Shown here: positions 49,552 to 57,897 of the stretch, piece by piece | How positions within the stretch are numbered: the first letter of the stretch is position 1 | Layout of the letters: every line of letters starts with the position of its first letter | Source of the DNA: Rugamonas violacea | GTDB taxonomy: Bacteria; Pseudomonadota; Gammaproteobacteria; Burkholderiales; Burkholderiaceae_D | DNA length: 64,000 nucleotides | Direction of reading: 5' to 3' | NCBI RefSeq assembly: GCF_016461825.1 | Contig: NZ_JAEMNU010000118.1 | Location: 16,540 to 80,539, forward strand | Position numbers and translations under genes: made by a program | Notes under the pieces: model-generated | What the model was told of the DNA's origin: nothing | Seen by the model: only the letters and a program-made list of their open reading frames with translations | Database searches by the model: none

Positions 49552-50076
49552 ATGCATACCGGCATTAAAAAAACCGAACCCTTGAGTCCGGCCGCGTTGT
49601 CCCAGTTGTGGCAGCAGTTGGGCGACGACCCGAACACACCCGATTTCTATGAACTATCCGAATACGGAGAACTCATCGTGAGTCCATCGCCCCGCAACCG
49701 GCACCAGTCCGTCGTCGCCTGGGTCTTGGAACAACTACGCGAGCAACTGGGCGGACGGGCCTACCCCAACCTGGCCATCGGCACCCGGACCGGCGTGCGC
49801 GTGCCCGATGCCGCCTGGCTGCCGCAGCAGCGTTGGGCCGAGACGCTGAGCGCCGCGCCGATGCCCACCTGTCCGCCGCTGGTGGCCGAGGTGCTGTCGC
49901 CCGGCAACCGCCACAAGGCGATCGGCCAAAAAATCGGCGCCTACCTGGCCGCCGGCGCGACCGAGGTGGCGCTGATCGACCTGAACGGCGCCGTCTACCA
50001 CCACCGCCCGGACGGCGAGTTCAACGCCTCCAGCTTCGCGCTGCGGCTCGAACCGCCGGCCGAGATGTTTCGCTGA
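49552..50076 (+). CDS. Uma2/DUF820 family protein (restriction-endonuclease fold)
   Basis: A 174-aa protein of the Uma2 family. Recognisable parts are FYELSEYGELIVSPSPRNRHQSVVAWVLEQL, GVRVPDAAWLPQQRW with the conserved Asp, PPLVAEVLSPGN with the E-x-L-S-P motif, and KIGAYLAAGATEVALIDL. The family has a PD-(D/E)xK-like fold; activity is mostly unproven. GAGAGGCCCGCC precedes the ATG. It is single-copy here, with no clear partner. Confidence 0.9.
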   Translation: MHTGIKKTEPLSPAALSQLWQQLGDDPNTPDFYELSEYGELIVSPSPRNRHQSVVAWVLEQLREQLGGRAYPNLAIGTRTGVRVPDAAWLPQQRWAETLSAAPMPTCPPLVAEVLSPGNRHKAIGQKIGAYLAAGATEVALIDLNGAVYHHRPDGEFNASSFALRLEPPAEMFR

Positions 50077-50160
50077 GCGCGGCGGCAAAACCACCGCGCC
50101 GGCGCCGGCTTCTGCTAGAGTAGTCGGCATCGCCACTCTCGCCGCCAGCCGCCGCCCGCC

Positions 50161-50664
50161 ATGCTCGCCGCCCCCATCCCCGCCCACGACGCCGAGCGCC
50201 TGGCCGCCCTGCACCGCCTGCTGATCCTCGACACGCCGCCGCAACAGCGCTTCGACAAGGTGGTGCAGTTCGCCGCCGCCGAGTTCGACGTTCCGGTCGC
50301 CACCATCAGCCTGGTCGATGAACACCGCCAGTGGTTCATGGCCCGCGTCGGCATGCCGCTGTGCGAGATGGCGCGCGACATCTCCTTCTGCGGCCACGCC
50401 ATCGCCGAACCCGACGTGTTGCTGATCCCCGACGCCCTGGCCGACGGCCGCTTCGCCGACAACCCGCTGGTCAGCGGCCCGCCCCACGTGCGCTTCTACG
50501 CCGGCGCGCCGCTGACCCTCCCCTGCGGCAACACCGTCGGCACCCTGTGCCTGATGGACAGCCAGCCGCGCCAGTTCGGCCCGGTCGACCTGGCCATCCT
50601 GCGCACGCTGCGCGACCTGCTGGTGCGGGAACTGGGCCGGCCGGCCGAGGCCAAGCATGACTGA
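50161..50664 (+). CDS. Stand-alone GAF-domain protein
   Basis: A 167-aa protein made almost entirely of one GAF domain: RLLILDTPPQQRFDKVVQFAAAEFDVPVATISLVDEHRQWF, SFCGHAIAEPDVLLIPDALADGRFADNPLV and RFYAGAPLTLPCGNTVGTLCLMDSQPR are the typical blocks. The CGHA and Cys residues are common in redox or small-ligand GAFs. The stop overlaps the next gene by eight bases. With no output domain it probably passes a signal to the receiver-like partner. Confidence 0.9.
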   Translation: MLAAPIPAHDAERLAALHRLLILDTPPQQRFDKVVQFAAAEFDVPVATISLVDEHRQWFMARVGMPLCEMARDISFCGHAIAEPDVLLIPDALADGRFADNPLVSGPPHVRFYAGAPLTLPCGNTVGTLCLMDSQPRQFGPVDLAILRTLRDLLVRELGRPAEAKHD

Positions 50665-51073
50665 GCGCCTGCCCGGGCAGGCGCAGATGCTGCTGGTCGA
50701 GCCGGAGGCGCTGCTGCGCCAAACCGTCGCGCTGACCGCCCGTTCCCTCGGCATGGGCGACATCCGCGAGGCCGCCAGCGGCGCCGTGGCGCGCCGCCTG
50801 CTGCGCGAACAAGCCTTCTACGGCGCCGTCTTCGCCATCGACTGCCCCGACGGCGAGATCAGCTGCTTCGACCTGAGCCTGCTCGACCAGGTGCGCGGCG
50901 GCCAGTCCGCCAGCGCGCCCGACATCCCCATCGCCATCATGGTCGAGCACGCCACTTGCGCGCTGCTCAAGCAACTGCAAACCCGCCAGGTCCACCGCCT
51001 CATCCTCAAGCCCTTCCGCGCCCGCGTGCTGCTCGACACCTTCGCCTCCTTCGCCGCCGCGCCGCGCGGCTAA
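50657..51073 (+). CDS. Receiver-like protein (degenerate response regulator)
   Basis: A 138-aa single-domain protein with a CheY-like pattern: LLVEPEALLRQTVALTARSLG at the start (the acidic pair is replaced by EPE), a central FAIDCPDGEISCFDLSLLDQV where the phosphoacceptor Asp may be D60, and LILKPFRARVLLD with the conserved Lys and Pro near the end. It overlaps the GAF gene by eight bases and precedes the PAS-GGDEF-EAL gene. Phosphorylation is uncertain given the changes in the acidic pocket. Confidence 0.78.
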   Translation: MTERLPGQAQMLLVEPEALLRQTVALTARSLGMGDIREAASGAVARRLLREQAFYGAVFAIDCPDGEISCFDLSLLDQVRGGQSASAPDIPIAIMVEHATCALLKQLQTRQVHRLILKPFRARVLLDTFASFAAAPRG

Positions 51074-51158
51074 ACTTGCCTGTCCGACCACGTTCCCCGC
51101 CGCCCGCGACGCGCCGGCGGCGATTGAACTAAGTAGTTTCCGTCCCATTGGCCGCATT

Positions 51159-51172
51159 TTGATCCAAATCAA
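51159..51172. promoter_or_regulatory. Perfect FNR/Anr box
   Basis: TTGATCCAAATCAA is an exact TTGAT-N4-ATCAA palindrome. A -10 hexamer TATGCT follows at 51195-51200, so the box centres near -41.5, the activating position. It precedes the PAS-GGDEF-EAL gene. Confidence 0.78.
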
Positions 51173-51234
51173 GTTTTTTCTTGTTCCACATCATTATGCT
51201 TGGCGGCAACTATAGAATATTCAGGAAGTCGGCC

Positions 51235-53580
51235 ATGAAAGACCTGCCCAGCCCTCCCCCGGAAGGGCCCGCCGCGCACCCGCCCGCGTCGCCACCCGAG
51301 CCCGCTGTCCACAGCCACAACCGCAGCCACGCCGGCCACGCCACAGCTGCGTCCCGGCCACCGTCCTGCCAGGCCACCTGCGCGACGATGCAGACGGCCC
51401 ACTGCGAACTGCTCGACCAGCCGCCGCCCGTGCCACGGCCGCAATGCGACGGCGGCGCCGGCATCGCCGTCGACGGCAGCCAGCCCTTCGCCTGCGCCGT
51501 GCTCGACGCCCTGCCCGAACAGATCGCCGTGCTCGACCAGCACGGCCGCATCGTCGCCGTCAACGCCGCCTGGCGCCGCTTCGCCGACCACAACCGCCAA
51601 GCCGAGGCGCCGATTCCCGGCCACGCCGCGCTGGGCAGCAACTACCTGAGCGGCTGCGCCGCCGGCACGGCCGGCGCCGGCACCGGCGCGGCCGAGGCCT
51701 GCCACGGCATCCGCGCCGTGCTCGACGGCACGCTGCCCTCGTTCGAGATGGAATACCCCTGCCACACGCCGCAGCAGCAGCGCTGGTACAGCATGAGCGC
51801 CACGCCGCTGCACTACGACTGGCGCGGCGCCATCGTCGCCCACCGCGACATCACCGAGCGGCGCCAGAGCGAGGCCAACCTGCGCATCGCCGCCATCGCC
51901 TTCGAATCGCCCGAGGGCATGATGGTCACCGACGCCGGCGGCCGCATCCTGCAGGTCAACCAAGCCTTCTGCCAGATCACCGGCTACAGCCGCGACGAGA
52001 TCATCGGCCAGTCGCCCAAGGTGCTCAACTCCGGCCGCCACGACGCCGCCTTCTACGGCGCCATGTGGCAAGCCATCCGCCGCCAGGGCAGCTGGGAAGG
52101 CGAGATCTGGAACCGCCGCAAGAACGGCGAGGTGTATCCCGAACGCCTCAACATCACCGCCGTCAAGGACCGCGACGGCAGCGTCACCAACTACGTCGCC
52201 TCGCTGACCGACATCACGCTGAGCAAGGCGGCCAGCGACGAGATCAAGAACCTGGCCTTCTACGACCCGCTGACCCGCCTGCCCAACCGCCGCCTGCTGC
52301 TCGACCGCCTGCGCCAGGTGCTGGCCAGCACCGCCGCCACCGGCAAGTACAGCGCGCTGATGTTCCTCGACCTGGACAACTTCAAGACCCTCAACGACAC
52401 GCTGGGCCACAACATCGGCGACCAGTTGCTGCAGCAGGTCGCCCAACGCCTGCACGACTGCCTGCGCCACGGCGACACCGTGGCGCGGCTGGGCGGCGAC
52501 GAGTTCGTCGTGCTGGCCGAGGGCATGAGCGACCACGCCATCGGCGCCGCCGCCCACACCGAAACCCTGGGCAACAAGGTCCTCGCCTCGCTGACCCAGC
52601 CCTACCAACTCGGCGCGCACACCGTGCGCAGCACGCCCAGCATCGGCGCGACGCTGTTCCACAACCACGAACAGGCGCCCGACGAGCTGCTGATGCAGGC
52701 CGACATCGCCATGTACCAGGCCAAGAAGGCCGGCCGCAACGCGCTGCGCTTCTTCGACCAGCAGATGCAGGACGCCATCAGCGCCCGCGCCGCGCTGGAG
52801 AACGAGTTGCGCGGCGCCTTCGAGCAGCAGCAGTTCGAGTTGTACTACCAGATCCAGGTCGACTCCGAACAGCGCCCCACCGGCGCCGAAGCGCTGCTGC
52901 GCTGGATCCAGCCGGACGGCAGCTTCATCTCGCCGGCCAAGTTCATTCCGCTGGCCGAGGAGACCGGCATGATCCTGCCGATCGGTAAATGGGTGATCGA
53001 GCAGGCCTGCGCCCAGTTGCAACTGTGGTCGCAGGACGAGCGCACCAGCCGCTTGTCGCTGGCCGTCAACGTCAGCGCGCGCCAGTTCCGCCAGGCCGAC
53101 TTCGGCGCCCAGGTCTACGCCGCCGTGCAGCGCCACGCCATCAACCCGGCGCTGCTCAAGCTCGAACTGACCGAAGGGATTTTGTTGGAGAACATCGGCG
53201 ACACGGTGGCCAGCATGACGGAGCTGAAGGCCATCGGCGTGCGCTTCTCGCTCGACGACTTCGGCACCGGCTACTCCTCGCTGCAGTACCTGAAGCAGCT
53301 GCCGCTCGACCAGTTGAAGATCGACCAGTCCTTCGTGCGCGACCTGGCCAGCGACAACAGCGCCCAGGCCATCGTCCGCACCATCACCGCGATGGCGCAC
53401 AGCCTGAACCTCGACGTCATCGCCGAGGGTGTCGAAAGCGACGACCAGCGCCAGCAACTGGCCCACGTCGGCTGCCTGCACTACCAGGGTTATTTGTTCG
53501 GCCGCCCGCTGCCGCTGGCGCAGTTCGAAACGCTGTGGAACGAATACGCCGACCAGGCCGCGCGCTTACCCAGCGGTTGA
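51235..53580 (+). CDS. PAS-PAS-GGDEF-EAL c-di-GMP signalling protein
   Basis: A 781-aa protein. A Pro/His-rich N-terminus (about 60 residues) is followed by two PAS domains (DALPEQIAVLDQHGRIVAVNAAW near 90; FESPEGMMVTDAGGRILQVNQAF near 220), a GGDEF domain with intact RLGGDEFVVL near 440, and an EAL domain with EALLRWIQ, LTEGILLEN, DDFGTGYSSL and EGVE, so both halves keep active-site motifs. CAGGAAG precedes the ATG; the open frame to 51181 begins with TTG and is not used. A perfect FNR box upstream suggests control by oxygen limitation. Confidence 0.94.
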   Translation: MKDLPSPPPEGPAAHPPASPPEPAVHSHNRSHAGHATAASRPPSCQATCATMQTAHCELLDQPPPVPRPQCDGGAGIAVDGSQPFACAVLDALPEQIAVLDQHGRIVAVNAAWRRFADHNRQAEAPIPGHAALGSNYLSGCAAGTAGAGTGAAEACHGIRAVLDGTLPSFEMEYPCHTPQQQRWYSMSATPLHYDWRGAIVAHRDITERRQSEANLRIAAIAFESPEGMMVTDAGGRILQVNQAFCQITGYSRDEIIGQSPKVLNSGRHDAAFYGAMWQAIRRQGSWEGEIWNRRKNGEVYPERLNITAVKDRDGSVTNYVASLTDITLSKAASDEIKNLAFYDPLTRLPNRRLLLDRLRQVLASTAATGKYSALMFLDLDNFKTLNDTLGHNIGDQLLQQVAQRLHDCLRHGDTVARLGGDEFVVLAEGMSDHAIGAAAHTETLGNKVLASLTQPYQLGAHTVRSTPSIGATLFHNHEQAPDELLMQADIAMYQAKKAGRNALRFFDQQMQDAISARAALENELRGAFEQQQFELYYQIQVDSEQRPTGAEALLRWIQPDGSFISPAKFIPLAEETGMILPIGKWVIEQACAQLQLWSQDERTSRLSLAVNVSARQFRQADFGAQVYAAVQRHAINPALLKLELTEGILLENIGDTVASMTELKAIGVRFSLDDFGTGYSSLQYLKQLPLDQLKIDQSFVRDLASDNSAQAIVRTITAMAHSLNLDVIAEGVESDDQRQQLAHVGCLHYQGYLFGRPLPLAQFETLWNEYADQAARLPSG

Positions 53581-53612
53581 CGGCACTCAGCGCGTCCAGC
53601 CCGGCGAATTGC

Positions 53613-54287
53613 TTAAATGGCTTTTACTGCCATCCAATCGGCGACGAGCTCGCCTACTTCATTCAGCAGCGCGGTCACGGTGACGGGGGCAACGGTCGTA
53701 TTCGCACCGTGGGCCAAACGATTTCGGATGGTCATAAATTCGCGAAACTGGTCGTATTGGGCAACGGAAAGCTCGCCCTGCGAATACATGTGGTTCAGTA
53801 ACATGGCCGACGGAAACCGCTCCACCGGAATGCTCTCGGCGATCGCGTGCTTGCGCAGTGCCGCCTCGAATATGCTCCACAGAAACAACAATGCGGGTTC
53901 GACAGCGCCACTCCCGGCCAGCGCCCTCGCCTGCTTGAGCTTGTCCGTCAATTGCCGCCAGGTAGGCAGTTCTTCCGCCGTCGTCGGGACGATGGAAGGA
54001 TCGGCATCGGCCATTGTGGCTAACAAGAAACGCCATCCAGGATGCCTTGCAATTTCTTGCGCGATTGACTGGACACGCTCGACAGCCCCTGGCGACGCGC
54101 CAGTCCTCACCTCAACGATGAATCCACCACCGTCTTTTTTAGCAATTAAATCTGGGCGATAGCCGTCCAAATCAAACGGCATATCGGCAGCGCTCGGCTG
54201 TCTCAGAACGTCATAGCCGTCATCCGCATATGTGGAGGCCAGCGCGTCCAACTTCTGCTCGCGCAAGGTATTTGTGGGGATCGTCAT
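53613..54287 (-). CDS. Nuclease-like plus HEPN-like protein, partner of RusA-like gene
   Basis: A 224-aa protein from the low-GC module. Residues 43-63 (GYRPDLIAKKDGGGFIVEVR, with P45-D46 and E59-x-R61) look like a PD-(D/E)xK core with Arg at the Lys place. Residues 130-210 are helical and hold RNRLAH (R188-x4-H193), the HEPN ribonuclease motif. No signal peptide or membrane segment. It starts with ATG overlapping the RusA-like stop (ATGA). Domain calls are by eye; HEPN is moderate. The role is unknown, but HEPN plus nuclease pairs are common in defence and toxin modules. Base composition differs from both flanks. Confidence 0.7.
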   Translation of the reverse strand: MTIPTNTLREQKLDALASTYADDGYDVLRQPSAADMPFDLDGYRPDLIAKKDGGGFIVEVRTGASPGAVERVQSIAQEIARHPGWRFLLATMADADPSIVPTTAEELPTWRQLTDKLKQARALAGSGAVEPALLFLWSIFEAALRKHAIAESIPVERFPSAMLLNHMYSQGELSVAQYDQFREFMTIRNRLAHGANTTVAPVTVTALLNEVGELVADWMAVKAI

Positions 54288-54691
54288 AAGTAGTTCCTCA
54301 GGTCCTGTGCGTCAGAAATTCGTACATATACGCACTCTTCCCCTTTCGCCACGCCGGCTTGAAGCAACAGCGGCAGTGATGTCACATCGATAGTATCAGC
54401 TAAAAAACGACGATGGCTGTCCACATCTGAAACCAGGAAATCATCTTCGAAAACCAAACCAACCAAGGCATCCTGAATCGGCTTGATGATGTTGTCGATA
54501 TCTGCCGGCGAATTGTCGCAGAGATAGACGATGATACATCGAAGGAACGGCGAACCCACCGGCGGATCGTCCGCGTTCCATACCTTCGCCGCCTCCGTCC
54601 GCACAAAATTCTTCCATGCCTGGAGATTCTTTCGCCTCTTGGTTTGCAACGAAACCGGACGCTTGGCAATCAACAATTCAAAGGGCCGCAT
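54284..54691 (-). CDS. RusA-like Holliday-junction resolvase family protein
   Basis: A 135-aa protein with the RusA signature: D64-I-D66-N67-I-I-K70 (PADIDNIIKPIQDALVG) and a further acidic pair VFEDDFLVSDVD (D83, D84), which together match the metal-binding residues of RusA. The N-terminal RPVSLQTKRRKNLQAWKNFV is basic. RusA genes usually ride on prophages, but no phage genes surround this one. It is first in a two-gene unit with its own TTGATC-17-TATACT promoter, and overlaps the nuclease/HEPN-like gene by ATGA. Activity against branched DNA is likely by family; the module role is inferred. Confidence 0.84.
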   Translation of the reverse strand: MRPFELLIAKRPVSLQTKRRKNLQAWKNFVRTEAAKVWNADDPPVGSPFLRCIIVYLCDNSPADIDNIIKPIQDALVGLVFEDDFLVSDVDSHRRFLADTIDVTSLPLLLQAGVAKGEECVYVRISDAQDLRNYL

Positions 54692-54753
54692 AATCTCAGT
54701 TGGTTAAAGTTCCAAGCGTAAAGATGCGGCCATTTCGACCTTGGTGAAATCTG

Positions 54754-54782
54754 AGTATAGGTTCAAAACACTACCGGATCAA
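54754..54782 (-). promoter_or_regulatory. Promoter of the RusA-like/HEPN-like module
   Basis: On the minus strand TTGATC, 17-base spacer, TATACT: a strong sigma-70 form. The -10 lies at 54754-54759 and the -35 at 54777-54782. It lies right behind the LysR stop codon. Confidence 0.75.
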
Positions 54783-54792
54783 TCCCGCAACG

Positions 54793-55731
54793 CTAGTAGA
54801 TTTCCTTCGCCACCTTGCGCACCGTCTGCAGCAGCAGTTGGGCGCCGGGCGACGGCAGATGGCCGTCGACGGTGATGATGCCGAAGGCGTCCATGCGGCA
54901 GGGCAGCTCGATCGGCAGGATGCTCAGCACATTGAGCGAGGCGTAATAGCGCGCCACCGCGATCGGCATCACGTTCAGCGCGTCGGTTTGCTGCAGCAGC
55001 GCCGTCACCAGCAGCACGGCGGTGGTGTCGATGACGTTGACCGGCACCTCCAGCCCGGCGCGGCGGAACATCAGTTCGAAGCGCGAGCGCAGGATGCTGC
55101 CCGGCGGCGGCAGCACCCAGGGCTGGCCGGCCAAGTCCTCCAGCCGCAAATCGGCCGCGGCCAGCAGCGGATGGCCGCTGCGCACCACGGCGCAGGCCGG
55201 CTCGTCGCTCAGCTCCTCGTAACTCAGGCCGGCGGCGCTCTCGCGTTCGGGAATGCGGCCGATCATGAAGTCGAGCTGACCGCGTTGCAGCTGCTCCATC
55301 AGGACGTTGCTCTGCTCCATCTGCACGCCGATGCGCAGGCGCGGCGCGACCTGCTTGACCTGCGACAGCGCGCGCGGCAGCAGCGCCATGCCCGGCGTCA
55401 TGATGGTGCCGATCTCCACCTGCCCGGCCAGGCCGGCCTTGATGGCGACGATGTCCTCGTGCGCCAGCGACAGGCTGGTCAGCGCCATGCGGGCGTGCCG
55501 TATCATCGTCTCGCCGTAGATGGTCGGTTCCATGCCGCGCGGCAGACGCTCGAACAACTGCACGTCGAGCATCTCCTCCAGATCCTTGAGCTGCTTGGAC
55601 GCGGCCGGCTGCGTCATGTGCAACTGCTCGGCCGCGCGGTGGATGTTGCGTTGCTCGTCGAGCGCGATCAACAACAGTAGCTGCCGCGTCTTCAGGCGCG
55701 CGCGCAAAAACCAGTTCGGGTTGGTATCCAT
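54793..55731 (-). CDS. LysR-family transcriptional regulator
   Basis: A 312-aa LTTR. The HTH lies at about residues 20-45 (HRAAEQLHMTQPAASKQLKDLEEML), followed by the usual FERLPRGMEPTIYGE hinge and an effector domain that recalls GalR/CbbR-like sugar or carbon regulators of this length. The ATG at 55731 gives the standard LTTR N-terminus; an ATG at 55770 is also in frame. It lies immediately downstream of, and in the same direction as, the sugar importer operon. An inverted repeat ATATC-N6-GATAT precedes it. Regulation of the sugar operon is likely. Confidence 0.92.
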   Translation of the reverse strand: MDTNPNWFLRARLKTRQLLLLIALDEQRNIHRAAEQLHMTQPAASKQLKDLEEMLDVQLFERLPRGMEPTIYGETMIRHARMALTSLSLAHEDIVAIKAGLAGQVEIGTIMTPGMALLPRALSQVKQVAPRLRIGVQMEQSNVLMEQLQRGQLDFMIGRIPERESAAGLSYEELSDEPACAVVRSGHPLLAAADLRLEDLAGQPWVLPPPGSILRSRFELMFRRAGLEVPVNVIDTTAVLLVTALLQQTDALNVMPIAVARYYASLNVLSILPIELPCRMDAFGIITVDGHLPSPGAQLLLQTVRKVAKEIY

Positions 55732-55773
55732 GGGAGAAATGATATCATAATCGGTATTAATAATCGCCATACA

Positions 55774-55789
55774 ATATCAATTTCGATAT
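55774..55789. promoter_or_regulatory. LysR-type operator candidate
   Basis: ATATC-N6-GATAT, a dyad of LTTR form, lies between the permease stop and the LysR start. The half TTCGATAT is repeated in the ytfQ promoter region (60629-60636). Confidence 0.5.
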
Positions 55790-55792
55790 ACC

Positions 55793-56815
55793 TTACGGGG
55801 CACTGCGCGCCATCAAGCGCTGCACCAGACAGAACACGAACAGCAGCCCGCCAATCACGATCTTGGTCCACCAGGAGCTGAGCGTGCCGTCGAAGGCGAT
55901 CAGCGTCTGTATCGTCCCCAGCACCAGCACGCCGGACAAGGCGCCCGCCACGTAACCATAGCCGCCGCTGAGCAGCGTGCCGCCGATCACCACCGCCGCG
56001 ATGGCGTCCAGTTCGACGCCCTGCGCGTGCAGGCCATAGCCGGACAGCATATAGAACGAGAACAGCACGCCGCCCAGCGCCGCGCAGCCGCCGCTGAAGG
56101 CGTACACCAGCACCTTGCTGCGGCCGACGGCCAGGCCCATCATCAACGCCGACTGCTCGTTGCCGCCCACCGCGTACAGCGCCCGGCCGAACGGTGTGTA
56201 GTGCGCCATGTAGATGGCCAGCGCCAGCGTCAGCAACGCGATCAGCACGCCCGGCGAGACAAAGCCGCCCGGCACCGCCAGTTGGGTCTGCGACATCGCC
56301 ACGAACAGCGGATCGCTGATGGTGATCGAGCTGACGCTGATCAGGTAGCACAAGCCGCGCGCCAGGAACATGCCGGCCAGCGTGACGATGAACGGTTGCA
56401 GCTTGAAGTAGTGGATCAGCGCGCCCATCGCCGCGCCGAAGCCGGCGCCGAGCAACAGCACAACGCCGATCACCAGCAGCGGCGGCACATGCCAGACCTG
56501 TAGCAGCCAGGCGGCCAGCATGGTACTCAGCGCCAGCACCGAACCGACCGACAGGTCGATGCCGCCGGACAGAATCACAAAGCTCATGCCGACCGCGATC
56601 ACCAGCAGGAAGGCGTTGTCGATCAACAGATTGAACAACACCTGCAAGGACAGGAAGCCGGGATAGGCCGCGCCGCCGCAGGCCAGCAGCACGGCCAGCA
56701 GCGCCACCGTCACCAGCGAAGTGAAATAGGGAGAGGCGAGCAAGCCGCGCCAGCTGGTTTGCAGCGCGTGCAGAGGAGTCGTGTTCATCGTGTTCATCGT
56801 GTTCATCGTGTTCAT
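55793..56815 (-). CDS. yjfF: Sugar ABC importer permease (YjfF-like)
   Basis: A 340-aa RbsC/YjfF permease of about 10 helices. Family blocks are GMSFVILSGGIDLSVGSVLALST and YALGGNEQSA-like AVGGNEQSALMMGL. The N-terminus reads MNTMNTMNTMNTTPLH, encoded by four 9-base repeats that each contain an in-frame ATG. The first ATG overlaps the stop of ytfT (ATGA). With YtfT it forms the channel of a galactofuranose-type importer. Which ATG is used cannot be told from sequence. Confidence 0.92.
   Translation of the reverse strand: MNTMNTMNTMNTTPLHALQTSWRGLLASPYFTSLVTVALLAVLLACGGAAYPGFLSLQVLFNLLIDNAFLLVIAVGMSFVILSGGIDLSVGSVLALSTMLAAWLLQVWHVPPLLVIGVVLLLGAGFGAAMGALIHYFKLQPFIVTLAGMFLARGLCYLISVSSITISDPLFVAMSQTQLAVPGGFVSPGVLIALLTLALAIYMAHYTPFGRALYAVGGNEQSALMMGLAVGRSKVLVYAFSGGCAALGGVLFSFYMLSGYGLHAQGVELDAIAAVVIGGTLLSGGYGYVAGALSGVLVLGTIQTLIAFDGTLSSWWTKIVIGGLLFVFCLVQRLMARSAP
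56779..56815 (-). repeat. Four 9-base repeats across the yjfF start
   Basis: GTGTTCATC (plus strand) in four near-perfect copies, each giving ATG AAC ACG on the coding strand. Copy-number change would alter the number of candidate start codons. Confidence 0.9.
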
Positions 56816-57897
56816 ATTGTGCCGCCTTGTTTGCTGTGCAGCGCCGGCCCGCGCAGGCGCGCCCACATGGTCTTGAATTCGGCCGACTGCGACAGGCAGA
56901 CCAGGAACACCACCGCCGACTTGACCACCATGTTCACCTCCGGCGCCAGGCCGAGCGAGTAGATGGTGTAGGTCAGCGTCTGGATGATCAAGGCGCCGAT
57001 GACGCTGCCGACCAGGCTGAATTTGCCGCCACCCAGCGAGGTGCCGCCCAGGGTCACGGCGAGGATGGCGTCGAGTTCCAGCAGCAGGCCGGCGTTGTTG
57101 GCGTCGGCGCTCTTGATGTTCGCGCTGATCATCAAGCCGGCCATGCCGGCGCAGGCGCTGCAAAACACGTAGACCAGGAAGATCAGCGTGGCGGTGCGCA
57201 CGCCGGCCAAACGCGCCGCCACCGGATTGATGCCGACCGCCTGGATGAACAAACCCAGCGCGGTGTGCCGCATCAGCAGCGCGGTGGCCAGAAACACGGC
57301 GCCGACGATATACAAGGCGAACGGCAGGCCAAGCAGGTAGCCGCCGCCGATGAAGAAGTACGGCTGGTAGTAGACGGTGACGATCTGCCCGTCCGTCATC
57401 AACTGGGCCAGGCCGCGCCCGGCCACCATCAGGATCAAGGTGGCGACGATGGGTTGCAGTCCCAGCCCGGCCACCAGCAGGCCGTTCCAGGCGCCACACA
57501 GCAGCGCCGCACCCAGCGCGGCGGCCAAGGCCCAGGCCATCGGCACGCGGCTGACGTATTCGGCCACGCCGTGGCGCATCACCATGTCGCCGCCGATCAG
57601 CATCGCCGCCACCGTGCCGGATATGGCCACCACGGCGCCCACCGAAATATCGATGCCGCGCGTGGCGATCACCAAGGTCATGCCCAGCGCCGCCAGCATC
57701 AGCGGCGCGGCGCGGTTGACGATGTCGATCACGCTGCCGTACAGGTGGCCGTCCTTGAGCTCCAGGCGGAAGAAACCGGGGATCAGCAACAGGTCGACCA
57801 GCAACAGCAGGGCCAGGGCGGCCAGCGGCCGGAACAGCGGGTGGCGCACAAACATGGGCAGGCCGATGGATGGGGTGAATGGAATCGTCTTAAGCAC
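56812..57897 (-). CDS. ytfT: Sugar ABC importer permease (YtfT-like)
   Basis: A 361-aa permease. The segment LLLLVDLLLIPGFFRLELKDGHLYGSVIDIVNRAAPLMLAALGMTLVIATRGIDISVGAVVAISG corresponds closely in pattern to E. coli YtfT. It starts with GTG overlapping the ytfR stop by eight bases; an ATG at 57855 is an alternative start. About 10 helices. It works with YjfF, YtfR and YtfQ. Confidence 0.92.
   Translation of the reverse strand: MLKTIPFTPSIGLPMFVRHPLFRPLAALALLLLVDLLLIPGFFRLELKDGHLYGSVIDIVNRAAPLMLAALGMTLVIATRGIDISVGAVVAISGTVAAMLIGGDMVMRHGVAEYVSRVPMAWALAAALGAALLCGAWNGLLVAGLGLQPIVATLILMVAGRGLAQLMTDGQIVTVYYQPYFFIGGGYLLGLPFALYIVGAVFLATALLMRHTALGLFIQAVGINPVAARLAGVRTATLIFLVYVFCSACAGMAGLMISANIKSADANNAGLLLELDAILAVTLGGTSLGGGKFSLVGSVIGALIIQTLTYTIYSLGLAPEVNMVVKSAVVFLVCLSQSAEFKTMWARLRGPALHSKQGGTI

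Noticed and set aside
49552..50076. Uma2-like gene as part of a defence system
   Set aside because: It stands alone with no partner genes, and Uma2 proteins are common outside defence loci.
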